From an uncultured Clostridia bacterium (GTDB taxonomy: Bacteria > Bacillota > Clostridia > HGM11514), in NCBI GenBank assembly GCA_934464705.1, contig CAKSKB010000004.1, positions 1 to 64,000 of the forward strand: a DNA stretch of 64,000 bases, given 5' to 3'. The notes under the pieces were generated by a model. It had not been told where the DNA came from, did not search any database, and worked only from the letters and a program-made list of their open reading frames with translations. This document shows positions 16,358 to 25,744 of the stretch, one piece after another (the stretch's first letter is position 1; the number at the start of each line of letters is the position of its first letter). The position numbers and the translations under genes were made by a program.

Positions 16358-17614
16358 TTATTCAAGGAAGCCCTTGTAGTTTCTCATCATCATCTGAGAT
16401 TCAATCTGCTTGCCGGTTTCAAGAATTACGCCGACAACGATAAGGAGCGATGTACCGCCGATTGCAATTCCGCCGAGGCCGAACACCTTTGCGAGAATCA
16501 TCGGAACTACTGCAACAAGACCGATAAATACGGCGCCTGCCATAGTAATCTTGTTAAGCGACTTATCGATATAGTCGGAAGTAGGCTTGCCGGGGCGGAT
16601 ACCGCGGATTGAGCCGCCGTTGTTTTTCATATTGTTGGCAATTTCGATCGTATTGAACTGAATCTTCGTATAGAAGAATGTAAAGAACAATATAAGAAGG
16701 AAATAAAGCACAATATAAATCCAGGAGTTGGATGAGAAGATATTTCTCATAACCCAGTTATCCTGTTTGCCAAACAGCTGCATGATTGTTGCCGGGAACA
16801 TCATGATTGACATAGCGAAGATGATCGGGATAACGCCTGCCATACTAACCTTAATCGGAATGTATGTGCTCTGACCGCCGTACATCTTTCTGCCGACAAC
16901 TCTTTTAGCATACTGAACGGGGATTCTGCGTTCGGCGTCGTTCATGAGAACGATGAAGCCGAATACAACGACAAGTACCACTACGAATATGAGAGCAACG
17001 ATATAGGAAAGCGAACCTGCCTTGATGTTCTCATAGATTGTTGTTGCGATACTCGGGAATCTGGAAACGATACCCGCAAAGATGATAAGCGAAATACCGT
17101 TGCCGATACCGTTTTCCGTAATCTTTTCGCCGAGCCACATAAGGAACGCCGTTCCTGCGGTAAGGGAAAGGATAACGGTAAGGTAAGAAAGAGCGTTTCT
17201 GTTTTCAATCAGGCCGGTAAAAGCGAAGTACATACCGGTTGACTGAATGAAAGCGAGAATAATCGTGAGATATCTTGTATACTGCGCGATTTTCTTTCTG
17301 CCTTCGTCGCCGTCTCTTGCGATTCTTTCAAGAGCGGGAATAGCAACTGTAAGAAGCTGCATGATAATTGAAGAGTTGATGTACGGGGTGATGGACATAG
17401 CCAGAACGGACATCTGAGAGAGACCGCCACCGGAAATCATATCCATAAAACCGAGTGCATCAAAGCTTCCGAGCGCATCCTTCAGAGCCTCTCTGTTAAC
17501 GCCCGGAACGGTGATAAATTCGCCCAATCTGAAGATGATGAGAAGGAAAATTGTATATAAAATTTTTCTTCTTAACTCTTTTGTCTTGAACGCGTTAATA
17601 ACCGAATTAAACAA
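16358..17614 (-). CDS. secY: Preprotein translocase subunit SecY
   Basis: 418 aa with ten hydrophobic segments, the membrane pore of the Sec pathway. The conserved plug and early motifs (LGEFITVPGVN, GGGLSQMSVLAMSITPYINSS) and RGIRPGKPTSDY are visible. The start is a TTG immediately after the rplO stop, with GAGGTGA inside the end of rplO, so it is translationally coupled. Confidence 0.97.
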   Translation of the reverse strand: MFNSVINAFKTKELRRKILYTIFLLIIFRLGEFITVPGVNREALKDALGSFDALGFMDMISGGGLSQMSVLAMSITPYINSSIIMQLLTVAIPALERIARDGDEGRKKIAQYTRYLTIILAFIQSTGMYFAFTGLIENRNALSYLTVILSLTAGTAFLMWLGEKITENGIGNGISLIIFAGIVSRFPSIATTIYENIKAGSLSYIVALIFVVVLVVVFGFIVLMNDAERRIPVQYAKRVVGRKMYGGQSTYIPIKVSMAGVIPIIFAMSIMMFPATIMQLFGKQDNWVMRNIFSSNSWIYIVLYFLLILFFTFFYTKIQFNTIEIANNMKNNGGSIRGIRPGKPTSDYIDKSLNKITMAGAVFIGLVAVVPMILAKVFGLGGIAIGGTSLLIVVGVILETGKQIESQMMMRNYKGFLE

Positions 17615-18055
17615 TTAGATCACCTCAGCCTTTCCGCCGGCTGCGGCAATTTTTTCCTCTGCAGATTTAGTAAATCTGGCAGCCTGAACGGTAAGACTCT
17701 TAGTAACTTCACCTCTGCCCAATACTACGACCCCGTCACAGATTTTGGAGATAACGCCCGTTTCCTTCAGAAGCTCGGGTGTAACCACGGTTCCGTTCTC
17801 GAATCTTTCAAGCTGAGCTATATTAATTTCAACATATTCCTTAGCGAAGATGTTTGTAAATCCGCGCTTAGGCAATCTTCTTGCAAGGGGCATCTGACCG
17901 CCTTCAAAGCCCGGCCTTACGCCGCCGCCCGAACGAGCTTTCTGACCCTTATGACCGCGGCCTGCAGTTTTACCGTTACCGGTTCCGTGACCACGACCCT
18001 TTCTTTTAGCATCCTTCACCGAACCCGGTGCAGGAGAAAGTTCATGTAACTTCAT
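17615..18055 (-). CDS. rplO: 50S ribosomal protein L15
   Basis: 146 aa. The glycine- and arginine-rich N-terminal extension (RKGRGHGTGNGKTAGRGHKG) that threads into 23S rRNA is present. RPGFEGGQMPLARRLPKRGF is diagnostic. It abuts secY. Confidence 0.97.
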   Translation of the reverse strand: MKLHELSPAPGSVKDAKRKGRGHGTGNGKTAGRGHKGQKARSGGGVRPGFEGGQMPLARRLPKRGFTNIFAKEYVEINIAQLERFENGTVVTPELLKETGVISKICDGVVVLGRGEVTKSLTVQAARFTKSAEEKIAAAGGKAEVI

Positions 18056-18074
18056 CAGCTAACACCTCCTTCAG

Positions 18075-18257
18075 TTAGTTAACTTCTTTAACTTCAACCA
18101 GATGGCAAACCTTTTTAATCATGCCTCTGATAGCGGCATTATCCTCATGGATTTTGACATCTCTGATTTTTTTGAGGCCCAAAGCTTCAACCGTAGCAAT
18201 CTGGTCGTCCTTTCTGCCAATTGTGCTTTTTACGAGTGTAACACTTAATTTAGCCAC
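18075..18257 (-). CDS. rpmD: 50S ribosomal protein L30
   Basis: 60 aa, full length for the bacterial family. VTLVKSTIGRKDDQIATVEA matches the conserved start. It lies between rpsE and rplO as expected. Confidence 0.96.
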   Translation of the reverse strand: MAKLSVTLVKSTIGRKDDQIATVEALGLKKIRDVKIHEDNAAIRGMIKKVCHLVEVKEVN

Positions 18258-18269
18258 GTCGTAACCTCC

Positions 18270-18773
18270 TTAACCTAACAGTTCTTCAACAGACTTACCG
18301 CGAAGCTTAGCAACTTCCTCAGCGTTTTTGAGCTCGGAAAGTCCCTGAATTGTAGCGCAAACTACATTCTTGGGGTTGTTGGAACGCAAGCACTTTGTTC
18401 TTACATCCTTAATTCCGGCAAGCTCCAAAACGGCACGAGCGCCGCCGCCTGCGATAACACCGGTACCTTTTCCGGCAGGTTTAAGAAGAACTTCGCCTGC
18501 GCCGTAAGTGCCGATAATTTCATGAGGAATGGTTGTTTCAACCATCGGAACTGTAATCATATTCTTTTTAGCGTCTTCAATGCCTTTACGGATTGCGTCC
18601 GGAATTTCGGCAGCCTTACCCATACCGCAGCCAACATGACCGTTCTGGTCACCAACTACAACAAGTGCGGAAAAGCGGAAGGTTCTACCACCCTTAACAA
18701 CCTTAGCGACACGGTTGAGCGAAACAACCTTTTCCTTAATATCAAGTGTATTCGCATCGATTCTTTCAGCCAT
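18270..18773 (-). CDS. rpsE: 30S ribosomal protein S5
   Basis: 167 aa, involved in decoding accuracy and mRNA unwinding. It has the N-terminal double-stranded RNA-binding domain (VVGDQNGHVGCGMGKAAEIP) and the C-terminal S5 domain (GTGVIAGGGARAVLELAGI). Confidence 0.97.
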   Translation of the reverse strand: MAERIDANTLDIKEKVVSLNRVAKVVKGGRTFRFSALVVVGDQNGHVGCGMGKAAEIPDAIRKGIEDAKKNMITVPMVETTIPHEIIGTYGAGEVLLKPAGKGTGVIAGGGARAVLELAGIKDVRTKCLRSNNPKNVVCATIQGLSELKNAEEVAKLRGKSVEELLG

Positions 18774-18788
18774 TTGTTACCCTCCTTC

Positions 18789-19151
18789 TTAAAACTCTAA
18801 TCCGCCTTCTCTGGCGCCTTCGGCAAGTTCCATTACACGACCGTGATAGATATATCCTCCGCGGTCAAATACAACTGCCTTAATTCCTGCTTCCAATGCT
18901 CTCTTAGCAACGAGCTTGCCTACTTCTCTTGCGGCGTCTTTGTTTCCGCCGTAGTTTGCGCTGAGCTCCTTGTCAAGTGTTGATGCGCTTACCAAGGTCT
19001 TACCGTTAACGTCATCAATAATCTGAGCATACATGTTTTTCAGACTTCTGTAAACATTGAGACGGGGACGCTCCGGAGTACCGGAAACCGTCTTCCTAAC
19101 TCTTTCGTGTCTTGCAACTCTGTTTTTGTTTGAGTCCGGTCTTTTAATCAC
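18789..19151 (-). CDS. rplR: 50S ribosomal protein L18
   Basis: 120 aa, a 5S rRNA-binding protein of the central protuberance. RVRKTVSGTPERPRLNVYRS and VFDRGGYIYHGRVMELAEGA are diagnostic. Confidence 0.97.
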   Translation of the reverse strand: MIKRPDSNKNRVARHERVRKTVSGTPERPRLNVYRSLKNMYAQIIDDVNGKTLVSASTLDKELSANYGGNKDAAREVGKLVAKRALEAGIKAVVFDRGGYIYHGRVMELAEGAREGGLEF

Positions 19152-19168
19152 AACATATCACTCCTTTA

Positions 19169-19714
19169 TTATTTCTTCGCACCGGTCTTACCTTCTTTAC
19201 GCCTGATGTGTTCATCGGCGTACTTGATTCCCTTGCCCTTATAGGGTTCCGGAGGTCTCTTTTCTCTGATCTCCGCCGCAATCTGACCTACAACCTGGTT
19301 ATCGATACCGTGAACGACAATCTGGTTAGGTGCGGGAACCTCGAAAGTAATGTTTTCAACGGGTTCAACAAAAACCTGATGTGAATATCCGAGTGATAAT
19401 TCAAGAGTTTTACCCTTAAGGGCAGCTCTGTAACCAACACCGTTTATTTCAAGATTTTTTGTAAATCCTTCAGTAACACCCGTAATCATGTTGTTTACAA
19501 GTGTTCTTGTAAGACCGTGAAGTGATTTGTGTACTCTATCCTCGGAAGGACGCTCAACAGTAATCACGTTACCTTCCACCTTTACGATCATGTCCTTATG
19601 CAAATTTCTTTGCAGGGTACCCTTAGGACCTTTTACGCTAATGACATTGGCATCATCTATTTTAACGTCTACTCCTGCAGGCACTGTAATTGGCATTCTA
19701 CCAATTCGTGACAT
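19169..19714 (-). CDS. rplF: 50S ribosomal protein L6
   Basis: 181 aa with two L6 repeats. MSRIGRMPITVPAGVDV and the C-terminal signature RPPEPYKGKGIKYADEHIRR are present. It is placed between rpsH and rplR. Confidence 0.97.
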   Translation of the reverse strand: MSRIGRMPITVPAGVDVKIDDANVISVKGPKGTLQRNLHKDMIVKVEGNVITVERPSEDRVHKSLHGLTRTLVNNMITGVTEGFTKNLEINGVGYRAALKGKTLELSLGYSHQVFVEPVENITFEVPAPNQIVVHGIDNQVVGQIAAEIREKRPPEPYKGKGIKYADEHIRRKEGKTGAKK

Positions 19715-19743
19715 TTAACACACCTCCATAATTAAAATAGTAA

Positions 19744-20142
19744 TTACCAAATAAATGCGAGAACTTCGCCGCCGATATTGAGCTGTCTTGCTTTCTTATC
19801 GGTCATAATTCCCTGTGAAGTGGAAATGATGGCGATACCGAGGCCCTTGAGAACCTTCGGGAGCTCATCCTTTCCGGCATAGACTCTGAGACCGGGCTTG
19901 GAGATTCTCTTAAGACCGGAGATAACCTTGGTTTTGTTTTCGCCGTATTTAAGAGTAATCTTTATAAGACCCTGCTTTTCGTCATCTATAATCTGATAAT
20001 TCTTGATGTAACCTTCTTCTAAAAGAATCTGGGCAATAGCCTTCTTCAGATTAGAAGCAGGAACATCAACAGATTCATGTTTTTCAGAATTTGCGTTTCT
20101 GATACGCGTAAGCATATCAGCAATAGGATCGGTTATATGCAT
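19744..20142 (-). CDS. rpsH: 30S ribosomal protein S8
   Basis: 132 aa, a primary 16S-binding protein. DPIADMLTRIRNANSEKHES and the C-terminal STSQGIMTDKKARQLNIGGE are diagnostic. Confidence 0.97.
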   Translation of the reverse strand: MHITDPIADMLTRIRNANSEKHESVDVPASNLKKAIAQILLEEGYIKNYQIIDDEKQGLIKITLKYGENKTKVISGLKRISKPGLRVYAGKDELPKVLKGLGIAIISTSQGIMTDKKARQLNIGGEVLAFIW

Positions 20143-20174
20143 AATTCCTACCTCCTTCCAGTAGTATACAGTTT

Positions 20175-20360
20175 TTACCAGCTCGCTTTTTTAACGCCCG
20201 GTATCTGTCCTTTATAAGCCAACTCTCTGAAACATATACGGCAAATTCCGAATTTACGCAGATAAGCGTGAGGTCTGCCGCATATTTTGCATCTTGTATA
20301 AGCTCGAGTAGAATATTTAGGAGTTTTCTGCTGTTTTAAGATCATCGCTTTTTTAGCCAA
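20175..20360 (-). CDS. rpsN: 30S ribosomal protein S14, zinc (type Z) form
   Basis: 61 aa. Cys24-x2-Cys27 and Cys40-x2-Cys43 form the zinc site (CKICGRPHAYLRKFGICRIC). It sits between rplE and rpsH. The short type Z form is usual in Firmicutes. Confidence 0.97.
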   Translation of the reverse strand: MAKKAMILKQQKTPKYSTRAYTRCKICGRPHAYLRKFGICRICFRELAYKGQIPGVKKASW

Positions 20361-20378
20361 TGTTTATCCTCCTCTCAA

Positions 20379-20921
20379 TTAGTTACGCTGAAACGGTGCA
20401 CCCATCAATGTAAGCAACTCTCTGCCCTCTTCATCGGTAGCAGCAGTTGTAACAAAGCTAATGTCCATACCGCGTACTTTATCAATCTTATCATATTCAA
20501 TTTCAGGGAAAATCAGCTGTTCTCTAATGCCGAGGGTATAGTTACCTCTGCCGTCGAAAGCATTGCCGTTGATTCCGCGGAAGTCACGAACACGGGGGAG
20601 CGCAACATTGAAGAGTCTGTCGAGGAATTCGTACATTCTCTCACCGCGAAGGGTTACGCGGCAGCCGATGTTCATACCTGCTCTGATTTTGAAAGCAGCA
20701 ACTGACTTCTTAGCCTTGGTGATAGCCGGCTTCTGACCTGTGATAGCAGCGATATCGCCTACAGCAGCGTCGAGAGCCTTGGAATCGTCTTTTGCTTCGC
20801 CCACACCGACATTAACGACGATTTTTTCAATCTTCGGTATCTGCATGGGGCTTTTATAACCAAACTTCTGCATAAGTGCAGGAGCAACTTCTGTTTTATA
20901 CTTTTCAGCCATTCTTGACAT
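20379..20921 (-). CDS. rplE: 50S ribosomal protein L5
   Basis: 180 aa, a 5S rRNA-binding protein that contacts S13. MQKFGYKSPMQIPKIEKIVV and the C-terminal MDISFVTTAATDEEGRELL are typical. An AGGAGG site lies 7 nt before the ATG. Confidence 0.97.
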   Translation of the reverse strand: MSRMAEKYKTEVAPALMQKFGYKSPMQIPKIEKIVVNVGVGEAKDDSKALDAAVGDIAAITGQKPAITKAKKSVAAFKIRAGMNIGCRVTLRGERMYEFLDRLFNVALPRVRDFRGINGNAFDGRGNYTLGIREQLIFPEIEYDKIDKVRGMDISFVTTAATDEEGRELLTLMGAPFQRN

Positions 20922-20945
20922 TGATAAACCTCCTTTCGAAGCGAA

Positions 20946-21266
20946 TTAGTCGATAACTTCGCCGCATTTTTTGCAAAATCTAACCTTTTCACCGTCTTCA
21001 AGGACCTTAGTGCCGGTTCTTGAAGCCTTACCGCACTTAGGGCAAACAAGCATAACCTTGCAAGCCGGAACTGCGGCTTCCTGGTGGACGATACCGCCCT
21101 GATCTGCGGCATTTCTGGGCTTTTTATGTTTTGTAACGATATTAACGCCCTTGACTATAACTTTTCCATCGGACGGTATAACTGTTAAAACCTCGCCTTT
21201 TTTGCCCTTATCCTTACCGGACAGTACAGAAACGTTATCGCCTTTTTTAACGTGAACTTTACTCAA
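20946..21266 (-). CDS. rplX: 50S ribosomal protein L24
   Basis: 106 aa. It has an N-terminal KOW motif (KKGDNVSVLSGKDKGKKGEV) and a C-terminal two-CxxC ribbon (CPKCGKASRTG, FCKKCGEVID). It initiates 50S assembly. Confidence 0.97.
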   Translation of the reverse strand: MSKVHVKKGDNVSVLSGKDKGKKGEVLTVIPSDGKVIVKGVNIVTKHKKPRNAADQGGIVHQEAAVPACKVMLVCPKCGKASRTGTKVLEDGEKVRFCKKCGEVID

Positions 21267-21284
21267 TTGTTACACCTCCTAAAA

Positions 21285-21653
21285 TTACAGTACCTCGGGT
21301 GCCAGAGAGAGAATCTTCATATATTCTCCGTCTCTGAGCTCTCTTGCTACCGGCCCGAAAATACGGGTTCCTCTCGGGGTTTTGTCGTCCTTTATGATAA
21401 CTGCTGCGTTTTCGTCGAACTTAATGTAGGAACCGTCTTTACGGCGAACGCCCTTAACGGATCTTACAACAACAGCCTTAACAACATCACCTTTTTTAAC
21501 AACTCCGCCGGGAATAGCTTTTTTAACGCTGGCAACGATAACATCGCCGATATTTCCGTATCTTCTGGTGGAGCCGCCTAAAACTCTGATACACATAAGC
21601 TCTTTTGCGCCGGTGTTATCGGCAACCTTGAGCAATGATTGCTGCTGTACCAT
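21285..21653 (-). CDS. rplN: 50S ribosomal protein L14
   Basis: 122 aa, the standard length. MVQQQSLLKVADNTGAKELM and RGTRIFGPVARELRD are diagnostic. It lies between rpsQ and rplX. Confidence 0.97.
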   Translation of the reverse strand: MVQQQSLLKVADNTGAKELMCIRVLGGSTRRYGNIGDVIVASVKKAIPGGVVKKGDVVKAVVVRSVKGVRRKDGSYIKFDENAAVIIKDDKTPRGTRIFGPVARELRDGEYMKILSLAPEVL

Positions 21654-21673
21654 ACATAATCCTCCAATCCGAA

Positions 21674-21928
21674 TTATTGAACTTTTTCAACAATTTCAAC
21701 CAGTCTCCATCTCTTGTCCTTGGAGAGGGGTCTGGTTTCCATGATTTTAACTGTATCACCGATGCTGCACTCGTTGTTTTCATCATGCGCCTTAAACTTA
21801 ATCGTACGCTTTACGATTTTGCCGTATAAGGGATGCTTTACATTATCAACGATGGAAACAACAATGGTCTTATCCATTTTATTGCTGGTTACTTTACCTA
21901 TTCTGGTTTTTCTTAATGCTCTTTCCAT
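21674..21928 (-). CDS. rpsQ: 30S ribosomal protein S17
   Basis: 84 aa, an OB-fold protein that binds 16S rRNA. RKTRIGKVTSNKMDKTIVV and RPLSKDKRWRLVEIVEK are typical. Confidence 0.97.
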   Translation of the reverse strand: MERALRKTRIGKVTSNKMDKTIVVSIVDNVKHPLYGKIVKRTIKFKAHDENNECSIGDTVKIMETRPLSKDKRWRLVEIVEKVQ

Positions 21929-21944
21929 TATTTACATCCTCCTC

Positions 21945-22142
21945 TCATTCAGCGGCCGTGCGGCGTTCTCTTATAATGGTTTTAACTCGTGCAATTGTCT
22001 TTTTAACCTCAACAATTCTCATGGGATTGTCGAGCTGATTTGTGGCATTCTGAAATTTAAGGTTAAAAAGTTCCGCTCTCAGCTCGTTTTCCTTGGTGTG
22101 GAGCTCTTCCACGGACATTTCTCTTAACTCATTAGTTTTCAT
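21945..22142 (-). CDS. rpmC: 50S ribosomal protein L29
   Basis: 65 aa, a helical protein at the peptide exit tunnel. The start is the ATG at 22140-22142 (MKTNELREMSVEELHTKE) after an AAGGTGA site. The gene overlaps the end of rplP by 11 nt, so the two are coupled. Confidence 0.95.
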   Translation of the reverse strand: MKTNELREMSVEELHTKENELRAELFNLKFQNATNQLDNPMRIVEVKKTIARVKTIIRERRTAAE

Positions 22143-22560
22143 TACTGTCACCTTCCTCTCGTGCAATAATCTTACACTTTACGGGGAGCTTGTGCATAGC
22201 AAGTCTGAGTGCTTCTTTGGAAACGGCTTCGCTTACGCCGCCGATTTCAAACATAACTCTGCCCGGCTTAACTACTGCTACCCAGTATTCGGGAGAACCT
22301 TTACCGGAACCCATTCGTGTTTCGGCAGGTTTTTCTGTTACGGGCTTGTCAGGGAAAATCTTAATCCAAACCTGACCGCCTCTCTTTGTATATCTTGTCA
22401 TAGCGATTCTGGCAGCTTCGATCTGATTGCTTGTGATCCAAGCCGGCTCTGTGGCAACGATACCGAAATCACCGTATGTTACCTTGTTGCCGCGAAGCGC
22501 CTTACCTTTTAAACGACCGCGCATAACTCTGCGGTATTTAACTCTCTTAGGCAGTAACAT
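22132..22560 (-). CDS. rplP: 50S ribosomal protein L16
   Basis: 142 aa, which organises the A-site tRNA-binding region. MLLPKRVKYRRVMRGRLKGK and GKGSPEYWVAVVKPGRVMFE are diagnostic. Its last codons overlap the start of rpmC. Confidence 0.97.
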   Translation of the reverse strand: MLLPKRVKYRRVMRGRLKGKALRGNKVTYGDFGIVATEPAWITSNQIEAARIAMTRYTKRGGQVWIKIFPDKPVTEKPAETRMGSGKGSPEYWVAVVKPGRVMFEIGGVSEAVSKEALRLAMHKLPVKCKIIAREEGDSNEN

Positions 22561-23223
22561 TTATTTTCCTCCTTCCGACTTACGCGCCTTTTTGTTATCC
22601 GGAAGAACTTCACCCTTGTAAATCCAAACCTTTACGCCGATTTTACCGTAAGTTGTATCAGCTTCCCAGAAACCGTAGTCGATATCGGCTCTGAGGGTCT
22701 GAAGCGGAATAGTACCTTCATGATAATGCTCGGAGCGTGCGATTTCAGCGCCGCCGAGTCTGCCGGATACAGTAGTTTTTATACCCTTAGCATTAAGTCT
22801 CATAGTTCTCTGCATAGCCTGCTTCATAGCTCTTCTGAAAGAGATACGCTTTTCGAGCTGAGCTGCGATGTTTTCGGCTACAAGCTGAGCACTCAAATCG
22901 GGTTGTTTTACTTCAACGACATTAATAATAACATCCTTTTTAATCAGCTTAGTAACAGCTGCCTTAACTTTTTCTATTTCAGCGCCTTTTGTTCCGATAA
23001 TGATACCGGGCTTTGCAGCGTGAATATTGATTCTTACCTTAGCCGCTCTTTCGATTTCGATACGGGCAACGCCTGCCTGAAAAAGCATCTTTTTAAGCAT
23101 TTTTCTGATCTTGTAATCTTCTACAAGATTGTTGCCGTACTCGCTCTTGGGAGCATACCATTTGGAATCCCAGTCAGCGATAACGCCGACGCGAAGACCA
23201 TGCGGATTGACTTTCTGGCCCAT
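22561..23223 (-). CDS. rpsC: 30S ribosomal protein S3
   Basis: 220 aa. It has a KH domain with GTKGAEIEKVKAAV and a C-terminal domain around SGRLGGAEIARSEHY. It begins MGQKVNPHGLRVGVI. It abuts rplP directly. Confidence 0.97.
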   Translation of the reverse strand: MGQKVNPHGLRVGVIADWDSKWYAPKSEYGNNLVEDYKIRKMLKKMLFQAGVARIEIERAAKVRINIHAAKPGIIIGTKGAEIEKVKAAVTKLIKKDVIINVVEVKQPDLSAQLVAENIAAQLEKRISFRRAMKQAMQRTMRLNAKGIKTTVSGRLGGAEIARSEHYHEGTIPLQTLRADIDYGFWEADTTYGKIGVKVWIYKGEVLPDNKKARKSEGGK

Positions 23224-23239
23224 GTTTAAGCCTCCTTCT

Positions 23240-23575
23240 TTATTCTTTTTCCTTTAACACCAGTGTGATATGACTTGTTCTTTTTCTGATACGAAAAGCT
23301 CTTCCCTGTGCTCTGGGTCTAACTCTCTTGAGTGTAGGACCTGCGTTAGCGAAGCACTCTGCAATGTAAAGCTTATCAACATCCATTTCGTGGTTGTTTG
23401 AAGCGTTAGCGATTGCGGAATTAAGGAGCTTTATGAGCAGCTCACTTGCTGCCTTGGGTGTATTTTTCAGAATACCCATCGCTGTTCCGACAGGCTTATT
23501 TCTGATTAAATCAAGAACGATTTTAACTTTTCTTGAAGAAATACGAGCGTAGCTCAGTGTTGCTTTTGCCTCCAT
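23240..23575 (-). CDS. rplV: 50S ribosomal protein L22
   Basis: 111 aa, lining the nascent peptide tunnel. YARISSRKVKIVLDLIRNKP and the beta-hairpin end RAQGRAFRIRKRTSHITLVL are diagnostic. Confidence 0.97.
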   Translation of the reverse strand: MEAKATLSYARISSRKVKIVLDLIRNKPVGTAMGILKNTPKAASELLIKLLNSAIANASNNHEMDVDKLYIAECFANAGPTLKRVRPRAQGRAFRIRKRTSHITLVLKEKE

Positions 23576-23617
23576 TAGAAGCTGCCTCCTTTCACCAAAT
23601 CATCTTTGGCATACGAA

Positions 23618-23890
23618 TTATTTGCTTGTTTTAGCACCTGCGTGACCCTTAAATGTTCTTGTGGGAACAAATTCACCGAGTCTGTGTCCTACCATATCCT
23701 CGGTAAGGTATACCGGAACATGCTTTCTGCCGTCATGAACTGCGATTGTGTGACCAACCATTTCAGGGAAAATAGTGCTTGCTCTTTTCCATGTTTTAAG
23801 AACTCTCTTTTCGCCGGCCTCGTTCATTTCGGTAATTCTTTTTAATAATCGTTCATCAACGTAAGGTCCTTTTTTAATTGATCTGCTCAA
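23618..23890 (-). CDS. rpsS: 30S ribosomal protein S19
   Basis: 90 aa. It begins MSRSIKKGPYVDERLLKRI and ends GEFVPTRTFKGHAGAKTSK, as in other Firmicutes. It lies between rplB and rplV. Confidence 0.97.
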   Translation of the reverse strand: MSRSIKKGPYVDERLLKRITEMNEAGEKRVLKTWKRASTIFPEMVGHTIAVHDGRKHVPVYLTEDMVGHRLGEFVPTRTFKGHAGAKTSK

Positions 23891-23926
23891 TGTTATGCCT
23901 CCTTCCTCAGGATTAACAAAAATTTA

Positions 23927-24760
23927 TTACTTACCGTTTCTTCTCTTAACGATAAACTTGTCGTTAATATTCTTTTTCTTTCTGGTCTTGTAACCGAGAG
24001 CAGGCTTACCCCAAGGTGTAACAGGGCTCGGTCTGCCGATAGGCGACTTACCTTCACCACCGCCGTGCGGATGGTCGTTCGGGTTCATAACAACGCCTCG
24101 AACGGTAGGTCTCCAGCCCATGTGGCGTTTTCTTCCTGCCTTACCGATTGAGATGTTTTCATGATCGAGATTACCAACCTGACCGATTGTTGCGCGGCAG
24201 TTGATTCTGATTTTTCTTACTTCGCCCGAAGGAAGTCTTACCTGAGCGTAATCGCCTTCCTTAGCCATAAGCTGAGCGGCATTACCTGCGGAACGAACAA
24301 GCTGAGCGCCTCTTTTGGGGGCAAGCTCGATATTGTGGATAAGCGTACCAACGGGAATCTGGCTGAGTTCAAGCGTATTGCCGGGCTTGATGTCAGCGCC
24401 TTCGCCGGAAATAACCGTATCTCCGACTTTAAGGCCGTTGGGAGCGATGATATAGCTCTTTACGCCGTCTTCATACTGAATGAGAGCGATGTTGGCGCTT
24501 CTGTTAGGATCGTATTCGATTGTCATAACGGAAGCGGGCATACCGTCTTTCAGTCTTTTGAAGTCGATAATTCTGTATTTTTTCTTGGCACCGCCGCCTC
24601 TGTGGCGAACGGTAATTCTACCGTATGAGTTCCTGCCGGCATGTTTTTTAAGAGCCTTTACGAGGGACTTTTCGGGCTTTGTAGCCGTAATTTCCTCGAA
24701 GGTCGAAACCGTCATAGTTCTTCTTGCCGGGGAGGTAGGATTGTATTTTTTAATTGCCAT
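23927..24760 (-). CDS. rplB: 50S ribosomal protein L2
   Basis: 277 aa, a 23S rRNA-binding protein needed for peptidyl transfer and subunit association. KYRIIDFKR, the GRKRHMGWRPTVRGVVMNP block and the conserved HPHGGGEGKSPIGRP histidine region are present. Confidence 0.97.
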   Translation of the reverse strand: MAIKKYNPTSPARRTMTVSTFEEITATKPEKSLVKALKKHAGRNSYGRITVRHRGGGAKKKYRIIDFKRLKDGMPASVMTIEYDPNRSANIALIQYEDGVKSYIIAPNGLKVGDTVISGEGADIKPGNTLELSQIPVGTLIHNIELAPKRGAQLVRSAGNAAQLMAKEGDYAQVRLPSGEVRKIRINCRATIGQVGNLDHENISIGKAGRKRHMGWRPTVRGVVMNPNDHPHGGGEGKSPIGRPSPVTPWGKPALGYKTRKKKNINDKFIVKRRNGK

Positions 24761-24795
24761 CCTTAATTCTCCTCACTTTCTTCAATCTGCGGGTA

Positions 24796-25092
24796 TTAGT
24801 TGATACCCTCAAAGAATTCTATTGTCTTGCTGTCGTCTGTCAGCTTAACTATTGCCTTTTTCCAGTCGGGTCTTTTACCAACATGAACGCCCATTCTCTT
24901 TTTCTTGCCGAGAACTCTCATGGTCGTTACGCTTTCAACAATCGTACCCGGGAAAATCTTTTCAACTGCGTGCTTGATTTCAATCTTGTTAGCAGTGAGA
25001 GCAACTTCAAATGTATATTTCCTGTCCTGCATATTGCTCATGCTTGATTCGGAAACAATAGGTCTTTTAATAATGTCGTATACACTTTTCAT
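24796..25092 (-). CDS. rplW: 50S ribosomal protein L23
   Basis: 98 aa, the docking site for signal recognition particle and trigger factor at the exit tunnel. It contains IIKRPIVSESS and KKRMGVHVGKRPDWKKAIV. Its ATG overlaps the rplD stop by one base (TAATG). Confidence 0.97.
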   Translation of the reverse strand: MKSVYDIIKRPIVSESSMSNMQDRKYTFEVALTANKIEIKHAVEKIFPGTIVESVTTMRVLGKKKRMGVHVGKRPDWKKAIVKLTDDSKTIEFFEGIN

Positions 25093-25712
25093 TATGCATA
25101 TACCTCCTCGATTTTTCCGAGAGCGTCCTTAGCTATAACAAGCTTACCGCTGTTGAGCACCTCGTAAGTATTAAGGTTTGAAGCATAAGTTGTGTTTACC
25201 TTTTCGATATTTCTTGCGGAAAGTACAACATTTGCGTCACTTTCGGGTGTAACGATAAGAGCCTTGCCTTCAACATTGAGGGCTTTAAGCATGTTTGCAA
25301 CCTGCTTAGTTTTGATTTCGTCGAACTTGATTGCATCAACAACAATGATTTCTTCTGCTGCTGCCTTTGAGCTGAGTGCCGACTTCAATGCCAGACGCTT
25401 CATCTTCTTGTTAAGTGAATATCTGTAACTTCTGGGTTTCGGACCGAGTGCAACGCCGCCGCCTGTCCACTGAGGTGAACGGATGCTGCCCTGTCTTGCA
25501 CGGCCTGTACCCTTCTGTCTCCACGGCTTAATACCGCCGCCGCTTACTTCAGTTCTTGTTTTGGTGCTCTGAGTACCCTGTCTCTGATTAGCCAGATAGT
25601 TTTTAACAACCTCATGCATAACGCATGCGTTAACTTCCTGACCGAATATAGCGTCGTTCAATTCAACTTCGCCTATTTTATCACCGCTTATATTATATAA
25701 AGCTACCTGCAT
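25092..25712 (-). CDS. rplD: 50S ribosomal protein L4
   Basis: 206 aa. The tunnel loop RQGTQSTKTRTEVSGGG and KPWRQKGTGRARQGSIRSPQ are diagnostic. The start MQVALYNISG at 25710-25712 follows AGGAGG by 9 nt. An upstream in-frame codon, seven residues earlier, lies before the ribosome site and is rejected. Confidence 0.96.
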   Translation of the reverse strand: MQVALYNISGDKIGEVELNDAIFGQEVNACVMHEVVKNYLANQRQGTQSTKTRTEVSGGGIKPWRQKGTGRARQGSIRSPQWTGGGVALGPKPRSYRYSLNKKMKRLALKSALSSKAAAEEIIVVDAIKFDEIKTKQVANMLKALNVEGKALIVTPESDANVVLSARNIEKVNTTYASNLNTYEVLNSGKLVIAKDALGKIEEVYA

Positions 25713-25744
25713 GTGGAATATCCTCCTTTCCAAACCGTACGCGG